Below, piece after piece: positions 1-4,701 of a stretch of DNA of 5,894 bases. The first letter of the stretch is position 1, and each line of letters opens with the position of its first letter. Below the pieces are notes generated by a model. It searched no databases, was not told where the DNA came from, and saw nothing but the letters and a program-made list of their open reading frames with translations. Position numbers and translations under genes: made by a program. Source of the stretch: CAZXCK01 sp964639225 (GTDB lineage Bacteria > Chloroflexota > Anaerolineae > Aggregatilineales > Phototrophicaceae); contig CAZXCK010000198.1 in NCBI GenBank assembly GCA_964639225.1, forward strand, positions 1 to 5,894. The letters are read 5' to 3'.

Positions 1-266
1 ATAATGTAGATATTCAATATGATCTTATCGGTGATACTTCTATTTCTAAAGAAACTGTACCAGTTATTGGTCCTTGGGAAGATTATACTGGTTCTGATAC
101 CACAATAAACTCTAGAGCATTACAACAATTTGGCGGCGTTGCTAATCAATTTCAAGGTGAAGATCCTGGAATTCAAGGTGAGCATTTAGGAAATTTAAAT
201 GAAGTTGGAGATAATGAAGACACAACACGTAGAAGAACAATAAGGAGATATAAAAAGTTAAAATGA
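1..266 (+). CDS. C-terminal end of an upstream virion protein, possibly portal (partial)
   Basis: The frame is open from the left edge, with its first full codon at base 3 and a TGA stop at 264-266. That gives the last 87 residues of a longer protein; no in-frame ATG is present, so the start lies outside the window. The segment is polar, with many Gly, Asn, Gln, Asp and Thr, and ends in a strongly basic tail (three Arg in a row, then RRYKKLK). No domain is recognisable in this fragment. In HK97-type head clusters the gene before the small gene and prohead protease is usually portal or a minor head protein, so portal is inferred from position only. Its stop overlaps the next ATG by four bases (ATGA), which suggests translational coupling and one operon. 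Confidence 0.6.
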   Translation, partial: NVDIQYDLIGDTSISKETVPVIGPWEDYTGSDTTINSRALQQFGGVANQFQGEDPGIQGEHLGNLNEVGDNEDTTRRRTIRRYKKLK

Positions 267-592
267 AAGATGTAAAAATAAGATTGCTTGTAGATAATAA
301 AATGTCTTCTTTTACAACAGATAAAATAACTGGAAAATTGTGTAGTATTATTGTTGAAGCCGATCTTAAGGTTGATTTAATTATTCAATCCGAATTAGGA
401 TATTTGATTTTAAAGAGATCAAAAATAGATGGTCTTAATTATTATTCTATAAGAAGCAGAGTATGTGCACCAATAGACCAATTAAGAGATACATCACATT
501 TCGATAAATTTTACCTAGATGAAAAATTAATAATAACTGTGTTAGGTCCTGAGAATACTGACGTCGGTATAATTCTAAGAATTGAAGAATAA
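263..592 (+). CDS. Small conserved-position protein of unknown function in the head cluster
   Basis: The gene encodes 109 residues and starts inside the stop of the previous gene (ATGA overlap). An AAGGAG at 242-247 lies 15 bases before the ATG, longer than ideal, so coupling to the upstream gene probably drives initiation. I do not recognise the family. The protein alternates hydrophobic and polar residues through most of its length (for example KLCSIIVEADLKVDLII and KLIITVLGP near the end), as expected for an all-beta fold. It has no signal peptide, membrane segment or catalytic motif that I can see. The position between a probable portal and the prohead protease suggests a small virion or assembly protein, but this is inference. 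A second in-frame Met (residue 14) has no better ribosome site, so the overlapping start is preferred. Confidence 0.72.
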   Translation: MKDVKIRLLVDNKMSSFTTDKITGKLCSIIVEADLKVDLIIQSELGYLILKRSKIDGLNYYSIRSRVCAPIDQLRDTSHFDKFYLDEKLIITVLGPENTDVGIILRIEE

Positions 593-614
593 TTATATAA
601 ATGTCCTGTCACCA

Positions 615-622
615 TTTATAAT
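615..622 (+). promoter_or_regulatory. Candidate promoter element (TATA box or -10) before the protease gene
   Basis: TTTATAAT lies in the 49-base gap after the 109-residue gene. Read as a bacterial -10 it contains a perfect TATAAT at 617-622, but no convincing -35 lies 17 bases upstream. Read as an archaeal TATA box it lies about 25 bases before the ATG at 642, which would give a leaderless or near-leaderless transcript and would explain the missing SD site. In AT-rich DNA such a match can easily be chance. Confidence 0.3.
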
Positions 623-631
623 CTATTTTTT

Positions 632-645
632 ACATTAATTAATGT
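632..645. repeat. Perfect 14-bp palindrome over the possible protease start
   Basis: ACATTAATTAATGT is its own reverse complement and includes the ATG at 642. It lies just downstream of the candidate promoter element, where a repressor operator could sit, or it could form a weak AU hairpin that masks the start. Its AT-rich make-up in an AT-rich genome means chance is a fair explanation. If translation really begins at the second ATG (657), the palindrome is in the leader. Confidence 0.35.
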
Positions 646-1856
646 GTGTGATTAAAATGCCTGAAGAATTTGATAGATGTGTAAAAGACGTTAAAAAACA
701 AATGACTGATAAAGGTGTTAAATCAAATGAGGCAGAAGATCGAGCATATGCAGTATGTACAGCACAATTTAAAAAAGCAGGTAAAAAAACAACAGATAAA
801 ATGGAATATTTAAAATTAAGTTACGAAGTTCCAATTAAAGAACAAGGATTAGTAGATGGTGATTTTATTATCAAAGGTACTGCAATAAATTGTACTATTA
901 CTTCTAATAACCATAAATTTGTTTCAGAAGAATTATCAACAGCTGCAAAAACATTAATTGGAGTTCCATTATTGGTAGATCATAGAAATGAAGTGGATGC
1001 AATTAAAGGAAGAGTTCTAAATGGAGAATATGATACCGTGAATGAAAAGGTGAATTTTAAGGCAAAAGTTATTGATGAAAATATGAAAAAAATGATTAAG
1101 GACGGTAGATTAAATTCTGTTTCTGTAGGTGCAATTGTAAAAAAATTAGATGAAGATGTTGATAACGGGTTACTTATCCCAAGAGGAATTACATTCAAAG
1201 AATTAAGCTTAGTAGCAGTTCCAGCTGATGGACAAGCAACATTTGGAATAGCACTAAAAGAAGCCTATAATACAAAAATTAAAGAAAATAATGAAAAATC
1301 TTCTGAATTAAAAGAAAAAGAAGAAAATAAAACAGAAAATTTATCCGATGACGGTAATTTGAAAAGTATTGAAAGGGGGTTCAACACAATGAGTAAAGAC
1401 AATATCAAAGAACAAAACAAAACTTTGGTTAAAGAAAAAGATGAATCTAAAGTAGAAGAATCTGTTAAAGAAGAAGCTAAAGTAGAGGAAAAATCTGAAA
1501 CTGAAACTAAAGAAAATAATTTATCTGCTTTGATTGAGGGATTAACTAAAAAGATGGATGTTTTAGACAATTTATCTGAAAAGGTAGAAAGTTTAAACGA
1601 ATTATCTGAAAAAGTTGATTTACTTGAAAAGAAACTACAAGAAGCTGATGTTGATGAAGAGAAATCTGAAGAACCAAAAGCTAAAAAAGAATCTAAAGAA
1701 GATCCTAAAGAAGAATCTAAAGAGGAAGAAAAATCTGAATCAGAAGATGACAAAGAAGAATCTAAAGAAGAGGAAGTAGTTTCAGCAAAAGCATATAAGA
1801 TTGTTCAAGGATACGGCAGCTTAAGAGGTGGCCGATTTACTCTAATTAGATCATAA
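642..1856 (+). CDS. HK97-type prohead protease fused to a C-terminal scaffold-like region
   Basis: This 404-residue protein is a maturation protease of the S78/U35 (HK97 gp4-like) type, which acts inside the procapsid to cut scaffold and capsid proteins. Residues about 6-50 form a short domain with FDRCV and AYAVC motifs (C13, C39). Residues about 55-207 are the protease: His114 in LLVDH, Ser161 in SVSVGA and Glu187 in FKELSLVAVPA match the family's His/Ser/Glu set. From about 210 the chain is Lys/Glu/Ser-rich, with a probable coiled coil at about 294-335 and a basic end (GSLRGGRF), as in scaffold proteins. The ATG at 642 gives the longest frame; the ATG at 657 (giving MPEEFDRC) is at least as likely because the cysteine domain begins there. 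Neither has an SD site. An internal start at 1389 probably makes the tail separately. The stop is one of two consecutive TAA codons directly before the next ATG. Confidence 0.9.
   Translation: MCVIKMPEEFDRCVKDVKKQMTDKGVKSNEAEDRAYAVCTAQFKKAGKKTTDKMEYLKLSYEVPIKEQGLVDGDFIIKGTAINCTITSNNHKFVSEELSTAAKTLIGVPLLVDHRNEVDAIKGRVLNGEYDTVNEKVNFKAKVIDENMKKMIKDGRLNSVSVGAIVKKLDEDVDNGLLIPRGITFKELSLVAVPADGQATFGIALKEAYNTKIKENNEKSSELKEKEENKTENLSDDGNLKSIERGFNTMSKDNIKEQNKTLVKEKDESKVEESVKEEAKVEEKSETETKENNLSALIEGLTKKMDVLDNLSEKVESLNELSEKVDLLEKKLQEADVDEEKSEEPKAKKESKEDPKEESKEEEKSESEDDKEESKEEEVVSAKAYKIVQGYGSLRGGRFTLIRS
1372..1380 (+). promoter_or_regulatory. Internal ribosome binding site for a nested scaffold start
   Basis: AAAGGGGGT, with one change from the ideal AAAGGAGGT that still allows a G-U pair with 16S rRNA, lies 8 bases before an in-frame ATG at 1389. 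It is inside the protease coding region, exactly at the boundary between the protease domain plus charged linker and the scaffold-like tail. The full-length gene itself has no such site, which makes the internal one stand out. Confidence 0.6.
1389..1856 (+). CDS. Putative nested scaffold protein (internal in-frame start in the protease gene)
   Basis: Starting at the internal ATG (Met250 of the long protein), this frame would give a 155-residue protein identical to the protease C-terminus. Residues 1-44 are Lys/Glu-rich, 45-86 show leucine-spaced heptad patterns (for example LSEKVESLNELSEKVDLLEKK) typical of a coiled coil, 87-130 are acidic low-complexity with KEESKEE repeats, and 131-155 form a distinct Tyr/Gly/Arg end that could bind capsid protein. 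Lambda C/Nu3 and other phages make scaffold from an internal start in the protease gene. Here the 285-residue capsid protein lacks the N-terminal delta domain that replaces scaffold in HK97, so a separate scaffold is expected and no other candidate gene is seen. The SD site and domain boundary support it; actual use of the start is inferred. Confidence 0.6.
   Translation: MSKDNIKEQNKTLVKEKDESKVEESVKEEAKVEEKSETETKENNLSALIEGLTKKMDVLDNLSEKVESLNELSEKVDLLEKKLQEADVDEEKSEEPKAKKESKEDPKEESKEEEKSESEDDKEESKEEEVVSAKAYKIVQGYGSLRGGRFTLIRS
1707..1768 (+). repeat. Imperfect direct repeats in the Lys/Glu-rich scaffold region
   Basis: The 17-base unit AAAGAAGAATCTAAAGA occurs at 1707-1723 and again at 1752-1768, with partial copies just upstream (AAAGAATCTAAAGAAGAT near 1685-1703). 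It encodes repeated KEESKE. Such purine-rich repeats can expand or contract by slippage, and the length of this charged segment is likely to vary among relatives. It probably acts as a flexible charged spacer. Confidence 0.6.
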
Positions 1857-1859
1857 TAA

Positions 1860-2312
1860 ATGGCAACAAATCCTACAAACGATTTAGGAGTGAATGTTGT
1901 AATGGATGGTGGTAATCCTAGAATTTTTACAGCTGTAGCAAAAGAAGTTATCTCAGGTGGAACTTGGGTAGCAATTTCTGGAAATACAGTAGTTGGTTCA
2001 GATTCATCTACATTTCAAACAAGTGACTTAGTAGCAGAAAAAGCAACTGTATTCGGTTTAGTTAATGGAATAGCAGTTCAAAATACTGGTTCAAATAAAC
2101 TTGTTCCAATAGCAACTAGGGGTATGTATCTTATGAAATCTGCAGGAGCAGTTTCAGGAGGTCAATTAGTCTCTATGAGCTCTGGAGGTAGTTATGATGC
2201 AGTTGCACCGATATTTGGTGTTGATGCAGGTTCAGTAGTTCAAGGTTATGTTGGAAGATGTATCGTTGGAGCTGGTTCAGAAGACTATTGTGTTGTTGAC
2301 CTAAATTTATAA
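1860..2312 (+). CDS. Probable capsid decoration protein (DUF2190-like)
   Basis: This 150-residue protein is rich in Gly, Val, Ser and Ala and appears all-beta. Segments such as ISGGTWVAIS, VSGGQLVSMS and the ending GRCIVGAGSEDYCVVDLNL follow the pattern of DUF2190-type small phage proteins: a 'made available by G-x-x-V' strand pair and a final strand of the form G-R-x-(8-12)-V-V-x-L. That family is usually encoded between protease and major capsid protein and is thought to stabilise the shell, as lambda gpD does; the place here is the same. Family assignment is from pattern memory, not a search. Its ATG follows the protease stop after a second TAA, with no SD site (the nearest, AGAGGTGG, is about 30 bases upstream), so it probably relies on ribosomes finishing the protease gene. 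It has two cysteines close to the C-terminus. Confidence 0.72.
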   Translation: MATNPTNDLGVNVVMDGGNPRIFTAVAKEVISGGTWVAISGNTVVGSDSSTFQTSDLVAEKATVFGLVNGIAVQNTGSNKLVPIATRGMYLMKSAGAVSGGQLVSMSSGGSYDAVAPIFGVDAGSVVQGYVGRCIVGAGSEDYCVVDLNL

Positions 2313-2313
2313 A

Positions 2314-3171
2314 ATGGCATTCAACAAAATCAAAGAGTATATAAATACTGGTACTGGTACTGAAGGAACACTTTTAATTCCAAAATTAATCATGCCGACC
2401 ATGATTAAAGAAGTAGACAAAGCGTTACTTCCTAGAGAAATGGCAAAGATGGTTATTAACGGATTCCCTGGAAGTTCTTATACAGTTAATTTAGAAACTC
2501 CAGATAGCATGATCGTTAGAGAAATAGCTGAAGGTGCAGAAGTTCCTTTAGATAGTATATCACATGAATCAGTTACATTTACACCAAAGAAATATGGTGT
2601 TTCAATAAGAATAACAAGAGAGATGATGGAAGACAGTCAATTCAATTTGATGACAGACAACATTGCAACAGCAGGTAAAAGATTTGCTGAAAACGAAAAC
2701 AAACTTATTTTAACAGCATTAGATGGAGCAAATGCAACAGTTTCTGGTGGAGCATCTATCACTATTGCAAATATTGCAGAAGCAATGTTTAATGTAGAAG
2801 ATAATGACTACATGCCTACTGACATGATTGTTGGTAACGAAGTAGCACAAGATTTAAGGAATATTGACACTTTTGTAGAAGCAAATAAAGCAGGTAATAC
2901 AGACATGCTTGAAAGAGGTTTCATTGGAACTATCTTCGGTATGAATGTAGCAAGATTTACTTCTGCGACATCAGCAGTCGTTTCTAGTAATAGTAAGAAA
3001 CATGCATATGTTTTAGATAGAAATGAAACATATGGAATTGCAATCAAAAGAGATATCACAGTTGAAAATTTCAACTTAGAGACTTATGACATGCAAGGAG
3101 CAGCTATTACACAAAGAATCGATGTAAAACTTCTTAGATCAAAAGCAGTATCTAAAATAACAACATCTTAA
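2314..3171 (+). CDS. Major capsid protein, HK97 fold
   Basis: This 285-residue protein builds the icosahedral shell. Features of the HK97 fold appear in order: an N-terminal arm (1-50), an E-loop region (about 62-92, with VREIAEGAEVPL and FTPKKYG), the start of the long spine helix after ITREMMEDS (about 103-136, containing RFAENENKLILTAL), the P and A domains (150-250), and the closing segment AITQRIDVKLLRSKAVSKI. The AYVLDRNETYGIAIKRDITVE stretch is typical of the C-terminal half. It lacks the roughly 100-residue delta domain of HK97 gp5, so a separate scaffold is expected, probably the tail of the protease gene. The ATG starts one base after the previous stop without an SD site, which is surprising for the most abundant virion protein. 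A T-rich probable terminator follows. I recall similar C-termini in archaeal head-tail viruses, but this is unverified. Confidence 0.92.
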   Translation: MAFNKIKEYINTGTGTEGTLLIPKLIMPTMIKEVDKALLPREMAKMVINGFPGSSYTVNLETPDSMIVREIAEGAEVPLDSISHESVTFTPKKYGVSIRITREMMEDSQFNLMTDNIATAGKRFAENENKLILTALDGANATVSGGASITIANIAEAMFNVEDNDYMPTDMIVGNEVAQDLRNIDTFVEANKAGNTDMLERGFIGTIFGMNVARFTSATSAVVSSNSKKHAYVLDRNETYGIAIKRDITVENFNLETYDMQGAAITQRIDVKLLRSKAVSKITTS

Positions 3172-3201
3172 AGTTAAACTTTTTATTTTTTTATTTTTTT
3201 T
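3170..3201 (+). terminator. T-rich probable terminator after the capsid gene
   Basis: Right at the capsid stop codon is a weak hairpin (AAAGT, loop TAA, ACTTT at 3170-3182), then T-runs of 5, 7 and 8 broken by single A bases, to 3201. The hairpin has only five AT-rich pairs, weak for a bacterial intrinsic terminator, whereas archaeal termination needs mainly oligo-T. It would end or reduce transcription after the capsid gene and separate head from later genes. Confidence 0.55.
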
Positions 3202-3214
3202 AAATTATTTTCAC

Positions 3215-3249
3215 AGTCACGTGGACTCAAAACACAGAACTAAATGGAG
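3215..3249 (+). promoter_or_regulatory. Leader A: small hairpin, ACACA element and SD site
   Basis: AGTC/GACT arms (3215-3218 and 3224-3227) with a 5-base loop are followed by an A-rich stretch with AAACACA and a GGAG SD site at 3246-3249, 8 bases before the ATG at 3258. From 3224 on, this leader aligns base for base, with one gap, to the leader before the gene at 3561. The part 3202-3214 shows no recognisable promoter. It may be a processing or translation-control element, or simply a copied leader. Confidence 0.45.
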
Positions 3250-3257
3250 AAAAAACA

Positions 3258-3485
3258 ATGAGTACAGGAAGTGTAGTACAAGGAACCGTAAAAGGTTTAG
3301 GTAAGGAAATAGGAACCTCAGGCTTAGCCGTAGGTGAAACAATTTTATTTACTAATGGAACACCAGATGCGAAAGTAACTGGCCAAATTGGTAGTGATAT
3401 TGCTTTCGATGTAGATAACGCACAATTTTATATGTGTGAAGCAGCTGAAGGAACTGACTGGATCAAATTAGGTTCAGTTTCATAA
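3258..3485 (+). CDS. Small virion-associated protein of unknown function
   Basis: The gene encodes 75 residues and has a clear SD site (GGAG, 8 bases upstream). The family is not recognised. The sequence is Gly/Val/Thr-rich and beta-like, without signal peptide or membrane segment, and ends in AEGTDWIKLGSVS, a Trp-containing closing strand of a kind I associate with small phage structural proteins. Its place after the capsid gene suggests a head accessory, head-fibre or head-tail joining role, but nothing in the sequence proves it. It stands alone between the T-rich terminator and a hairpin, so it may be transcribed at a level different from the capsid gene. Its opening GSVVQG also occurs in the decoration protein, but the match is too short to mean homology. 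Confidence 0.7.
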   Translation: MSTGSVVQGTVKGLGKEIGTSGLAVGETILFTNGTPDAKVTGQIGSDIAFDVDNAQFYMCEAAEGTDWIKLGSVS

Positions 3486-3496
3486 ATAATACTTAT

Positions 3497-3527
3497 AGTG
3501 ATGCGAGGTCTTCGATTCTCCGTCACT
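3497..3527 (+). other. RNA hairpin between the two small structural genes
   Basis: AGTGATG (3497-3503) pairs with CGTCACT (3521-3527), including one G-U pair, and after a single bulged C, GAGG (3505-3508) pairs with TTCTC-side bases (3517-3520). The result is an 11-pair stem with an 8-base loop. No T-run follows (only TTTA), so it is a poor intrinsic terminator; an RNA processing, stability or translation element fits better. It is the most GC-rich spot of this gap. Confidence 0.5.
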
Positions 3528-3552
3528 TTAAACACACAAATTAAAAGGAGGT
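3524..3552 (+). promoter_or_regulatory. Leader B: ACACA element and near-perfect SD site
   Basis: The 3' arm of the hairpin runs into AAACACACAAATTAAAAGGAGGT. AAAAGGAGGT at 3543-3552 is a near-ideal ribosome site, 8 bases before the ATG at 3561. An earlier in-frame ATG at 3555 is followed at once by TAG, so the true start is 3561. Leader A upstream of the 75-residue gene has the same order of elements. Confidence 0.6.
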
Positions 3553-3560
3553 AAATGTAG

Positions 3561-4313
3561 ATGTCACAAGGAGCAATAGGAAGTATAGGATTAAGAGACG
3601 CACAAATGCGTAGTTTTGTTTTGCTTGGTCCTGGCTCAACAGCTCAAAGAGTTGAAGGTACACTTACAATCGGTTCTGTTTCTTTAGAAGTTGATTCTGT
3701 TTATGTACAATCTGGTAATGTTTATGTACCATCTGGAAATGTTTTTTTACAATCTGGAAATGTTTATGTAGCTTCAGGTAATGTAACTAATACAAATACT
3801 GTAAAGTTAGGCGAAGCTAGTACAGGTTCAGGTTTAATTGTTGCAGGTGTAGCAGAAAGTACAGTACCAACAGAAGTTTCTGATGGAGATACAGTAGCTA
3901 GATGGATGGATACTTTTGGTAGAGCAATCGATGCAGCAACTAATTTAAGTATTGGAGCTAATGATTCTAACGAAGTAGCACCAGCTTTAACACAAACTAT
4001 CAACGTAACAAATCTAAACGCAGTAGGATCTGATGCTGGTTCTCACGTAGGAGCATGGGTTAATGTTTCTGATTATGCTAATAAGACTGTTTACTTGAAT
4101 TATAGTTCAGGTGCTACAGGTGGTATGTTAGCAAATATTGAAGTTAGTCCAGATGGAACACAAGTATATGATTACGGTACAGTTAATTTTACTGATACAG
4201 ATGTAGGTTCTTATGCAATAATCCAAGAACATCATGAATATATTAGAGTAAGAACTAATGTAAATTCTGGTGGAACTTTAACAGCTACAATTACTGGAAG
4301 GGGAGGTCAATAA
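3561..4313 (+). CDS. Repeat-bearing fibre-like virion protein
   Basis: This 250-residue protein has an N-terminal head (1-46), four tandem 7-residue repeats of the form V-Y-V-x-S-G-N (residues 47-74), a middle part with EVSDGDTVARWMDTFGRAI (about 105-124), resembling a V-x-D-G-D-x-V-x-x-W-x-D-x-x-G-R module found in phage fibre and tail proteins, and a C-terminal beta-sandwich-like part (about 145-250) with no cysteine. Such repeats of alternating hydrophobic residues form beta-solenoid or fibrous shafts, so a head fibre or a tail/baseplate surface protein is the best guess. The start is set by an excellent SD site. Its TAA shares one base with the next ATG, and its last codons carry that gene's SD site, so the two are translationally coupled. 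The exact role is inferred. Confidence 0.75.
   Translation: MSQGAIGSIGLRDAQMRSFVLLGPGSTAQRVEGTLTIGSVSLEVDSVYVQSGNVYVPSGNVFLQSGNVYVASGNVTNTNTVKLGEASTGSGLIVAGVAESTVPTEVSDGDTVARWMDTFGRAIDAATNLSIGANDSNEVAPALTQTINVTNLNAVGSDAGSHVGAWVNVSDYANKTVYLNYSSGATGGMLANIEVSPDGTQVYDYGTVNFTDTDVGSYAIIQEHHEYIRVRTNVNSGGTLTATITGRGGQ
3699..3782 (+). repeat. Four tandem 21-bp in-frame repeats
   Basis: Units at 3699-3719, 3720-3740, 3741-3761 and 3762-3782 each encode seven residues, V-(Y/F)-(V/L)-x-S-G-N; a fifth begins at 3783 and breaks off. Nucleotide copies are close but use mixed codons (GGT/GGA, TCT/TCA), so they are not brand-new duplications. The 21-base period keeps the frame, so slippage would change shaft length without breaking the gene. 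Confidence 0.85.
4301..4307 (+). promoter_or_regulatory. SD site inside the end of the fibre-like gene
   Basis: GGGAGGT encodes the end of the GRGGQ tail of the fibre-like protein and lies 5 bases before the ATG at 4313, which overlaps the preceding TAA by one base (TAATG). This settles the start of the 121-residue gene and ties its translation to the gene before. Confidence 0.7.
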
Positions 4314-4678
4314 TGGCAATAGTAGAAAAGACAGTTTATATTAAACAAGTTCCATATACTTATGATGACGTTAAAGACACTCTTAAATCATGGATTATAA
4401 CAGAATCTGTTGATGGTAATCCAGTTAGAAGCTATTTTCCATTTAAGAACCATGATGCAGTAGTTCAGATTAAAGCAGCTGGATTTAGTGAATTTTTCTG
4501 TGGTAGAAAGATGAGTTCTTTTATTAGAACAGCACTTAAAGAATACCAAGAAGAACATCCAGAATTATATCCAGGAACAGTAGAACATGCAACAGAATAT
4601 CCAAGTTATTACACTGACGAAGAGAGAGAAGCTATCCTAAATCCGCCACAACCGGAAGAACCAGAAGAAATTATTTAA
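4313..4678 (+). CDS. Virion-module protein of unknown function, 121 residues
   Basis: The start has a strong SD site and a one-base overlap with the fibre-like gene. I do not recognise the family. The N-terminal half has beta-like segments (KTVYIKQVPYTYDDV, WIITESVDGNPVRSYFPF), a middle part with FSEFFCGRKMSSFIRTALKEYQEEH that looks helical and contains the only cysteine (residue 63), and a proline- and glutamate-rich acidic tail (PPQPEEPEE at 111-119). It has no signal peptide or membrane segment. Coupling to the fibre-like gene suggests a partner or assembly chaperone of that protein, or a small head-tail joining protein; both are guesses from position. The 23-base space after it contains no clear terminator. 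Confidence 0.7.
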   Translation: MAIVEKTVYIKQVPYTYDDVKDTLKSWIITESVDGNPVRSYFPFKNHDAVVQIKAAGFSEFFCGRKMSSFIRTALKEYQEEHPELYPGTVEHATEYPSYYTDEEREAILNPPQPEEPEEII

Positions 4679-4701
4679 TTTTAATTGGTTTCTAGGGTAG
4701 A

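Noticed and set aside
980..1198. Open frame on the - strand within the protease core
   Set aside because: It lies opposite the catalytic region of a well-supported protease gene and has no recognisable features.
1265..1753. Long open frame on the - strand, Ser/Phe/Leu-rich
   Set aside because: It is the mirror of the Lys/Glu/Ser-rich coding region; purine-rich codons on the + strand give few stops on the other. No ribosome site or plausible protein.
2184..2238. GGAGGT followed by ATG inside the decoration gene, as a possible internal start
   Set aside because: The ATG at 2194 is out of frame and reaches a stop after 14 codons. GGAGGT here simply encodes glycine-containing residues.
2808..3074. 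Open frame on the - strand within the capsid gene
   Set aside because: It lies fully opposite the conserved capsid coding sequence; a shadow frame.
2229..3280. Shared GSVVQG in the decoration protein and the 75-residue protein as a sign of homology
   Set aside because: Only six residues match, codons differ, and the surrounding sequences do not align.
3497..3527. Hairpin as a classical intrinsic terminator
   Set aside because: Only TTTA follows the stem and the stem has a bulge; without a T-run, termination is not supported.
3699..3782. Regular repeats as a possible CRISPR array
   Set aside because: The 21-bp units have no spacers and encode an in-frame seven-residue protein repeat.
3764..4003. 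Open frame on the - strand within the fibre-like gene
   Set aside because: It lies opposite the repeat and middle part of a gene with a near-perfect SD site; no independent evidence.
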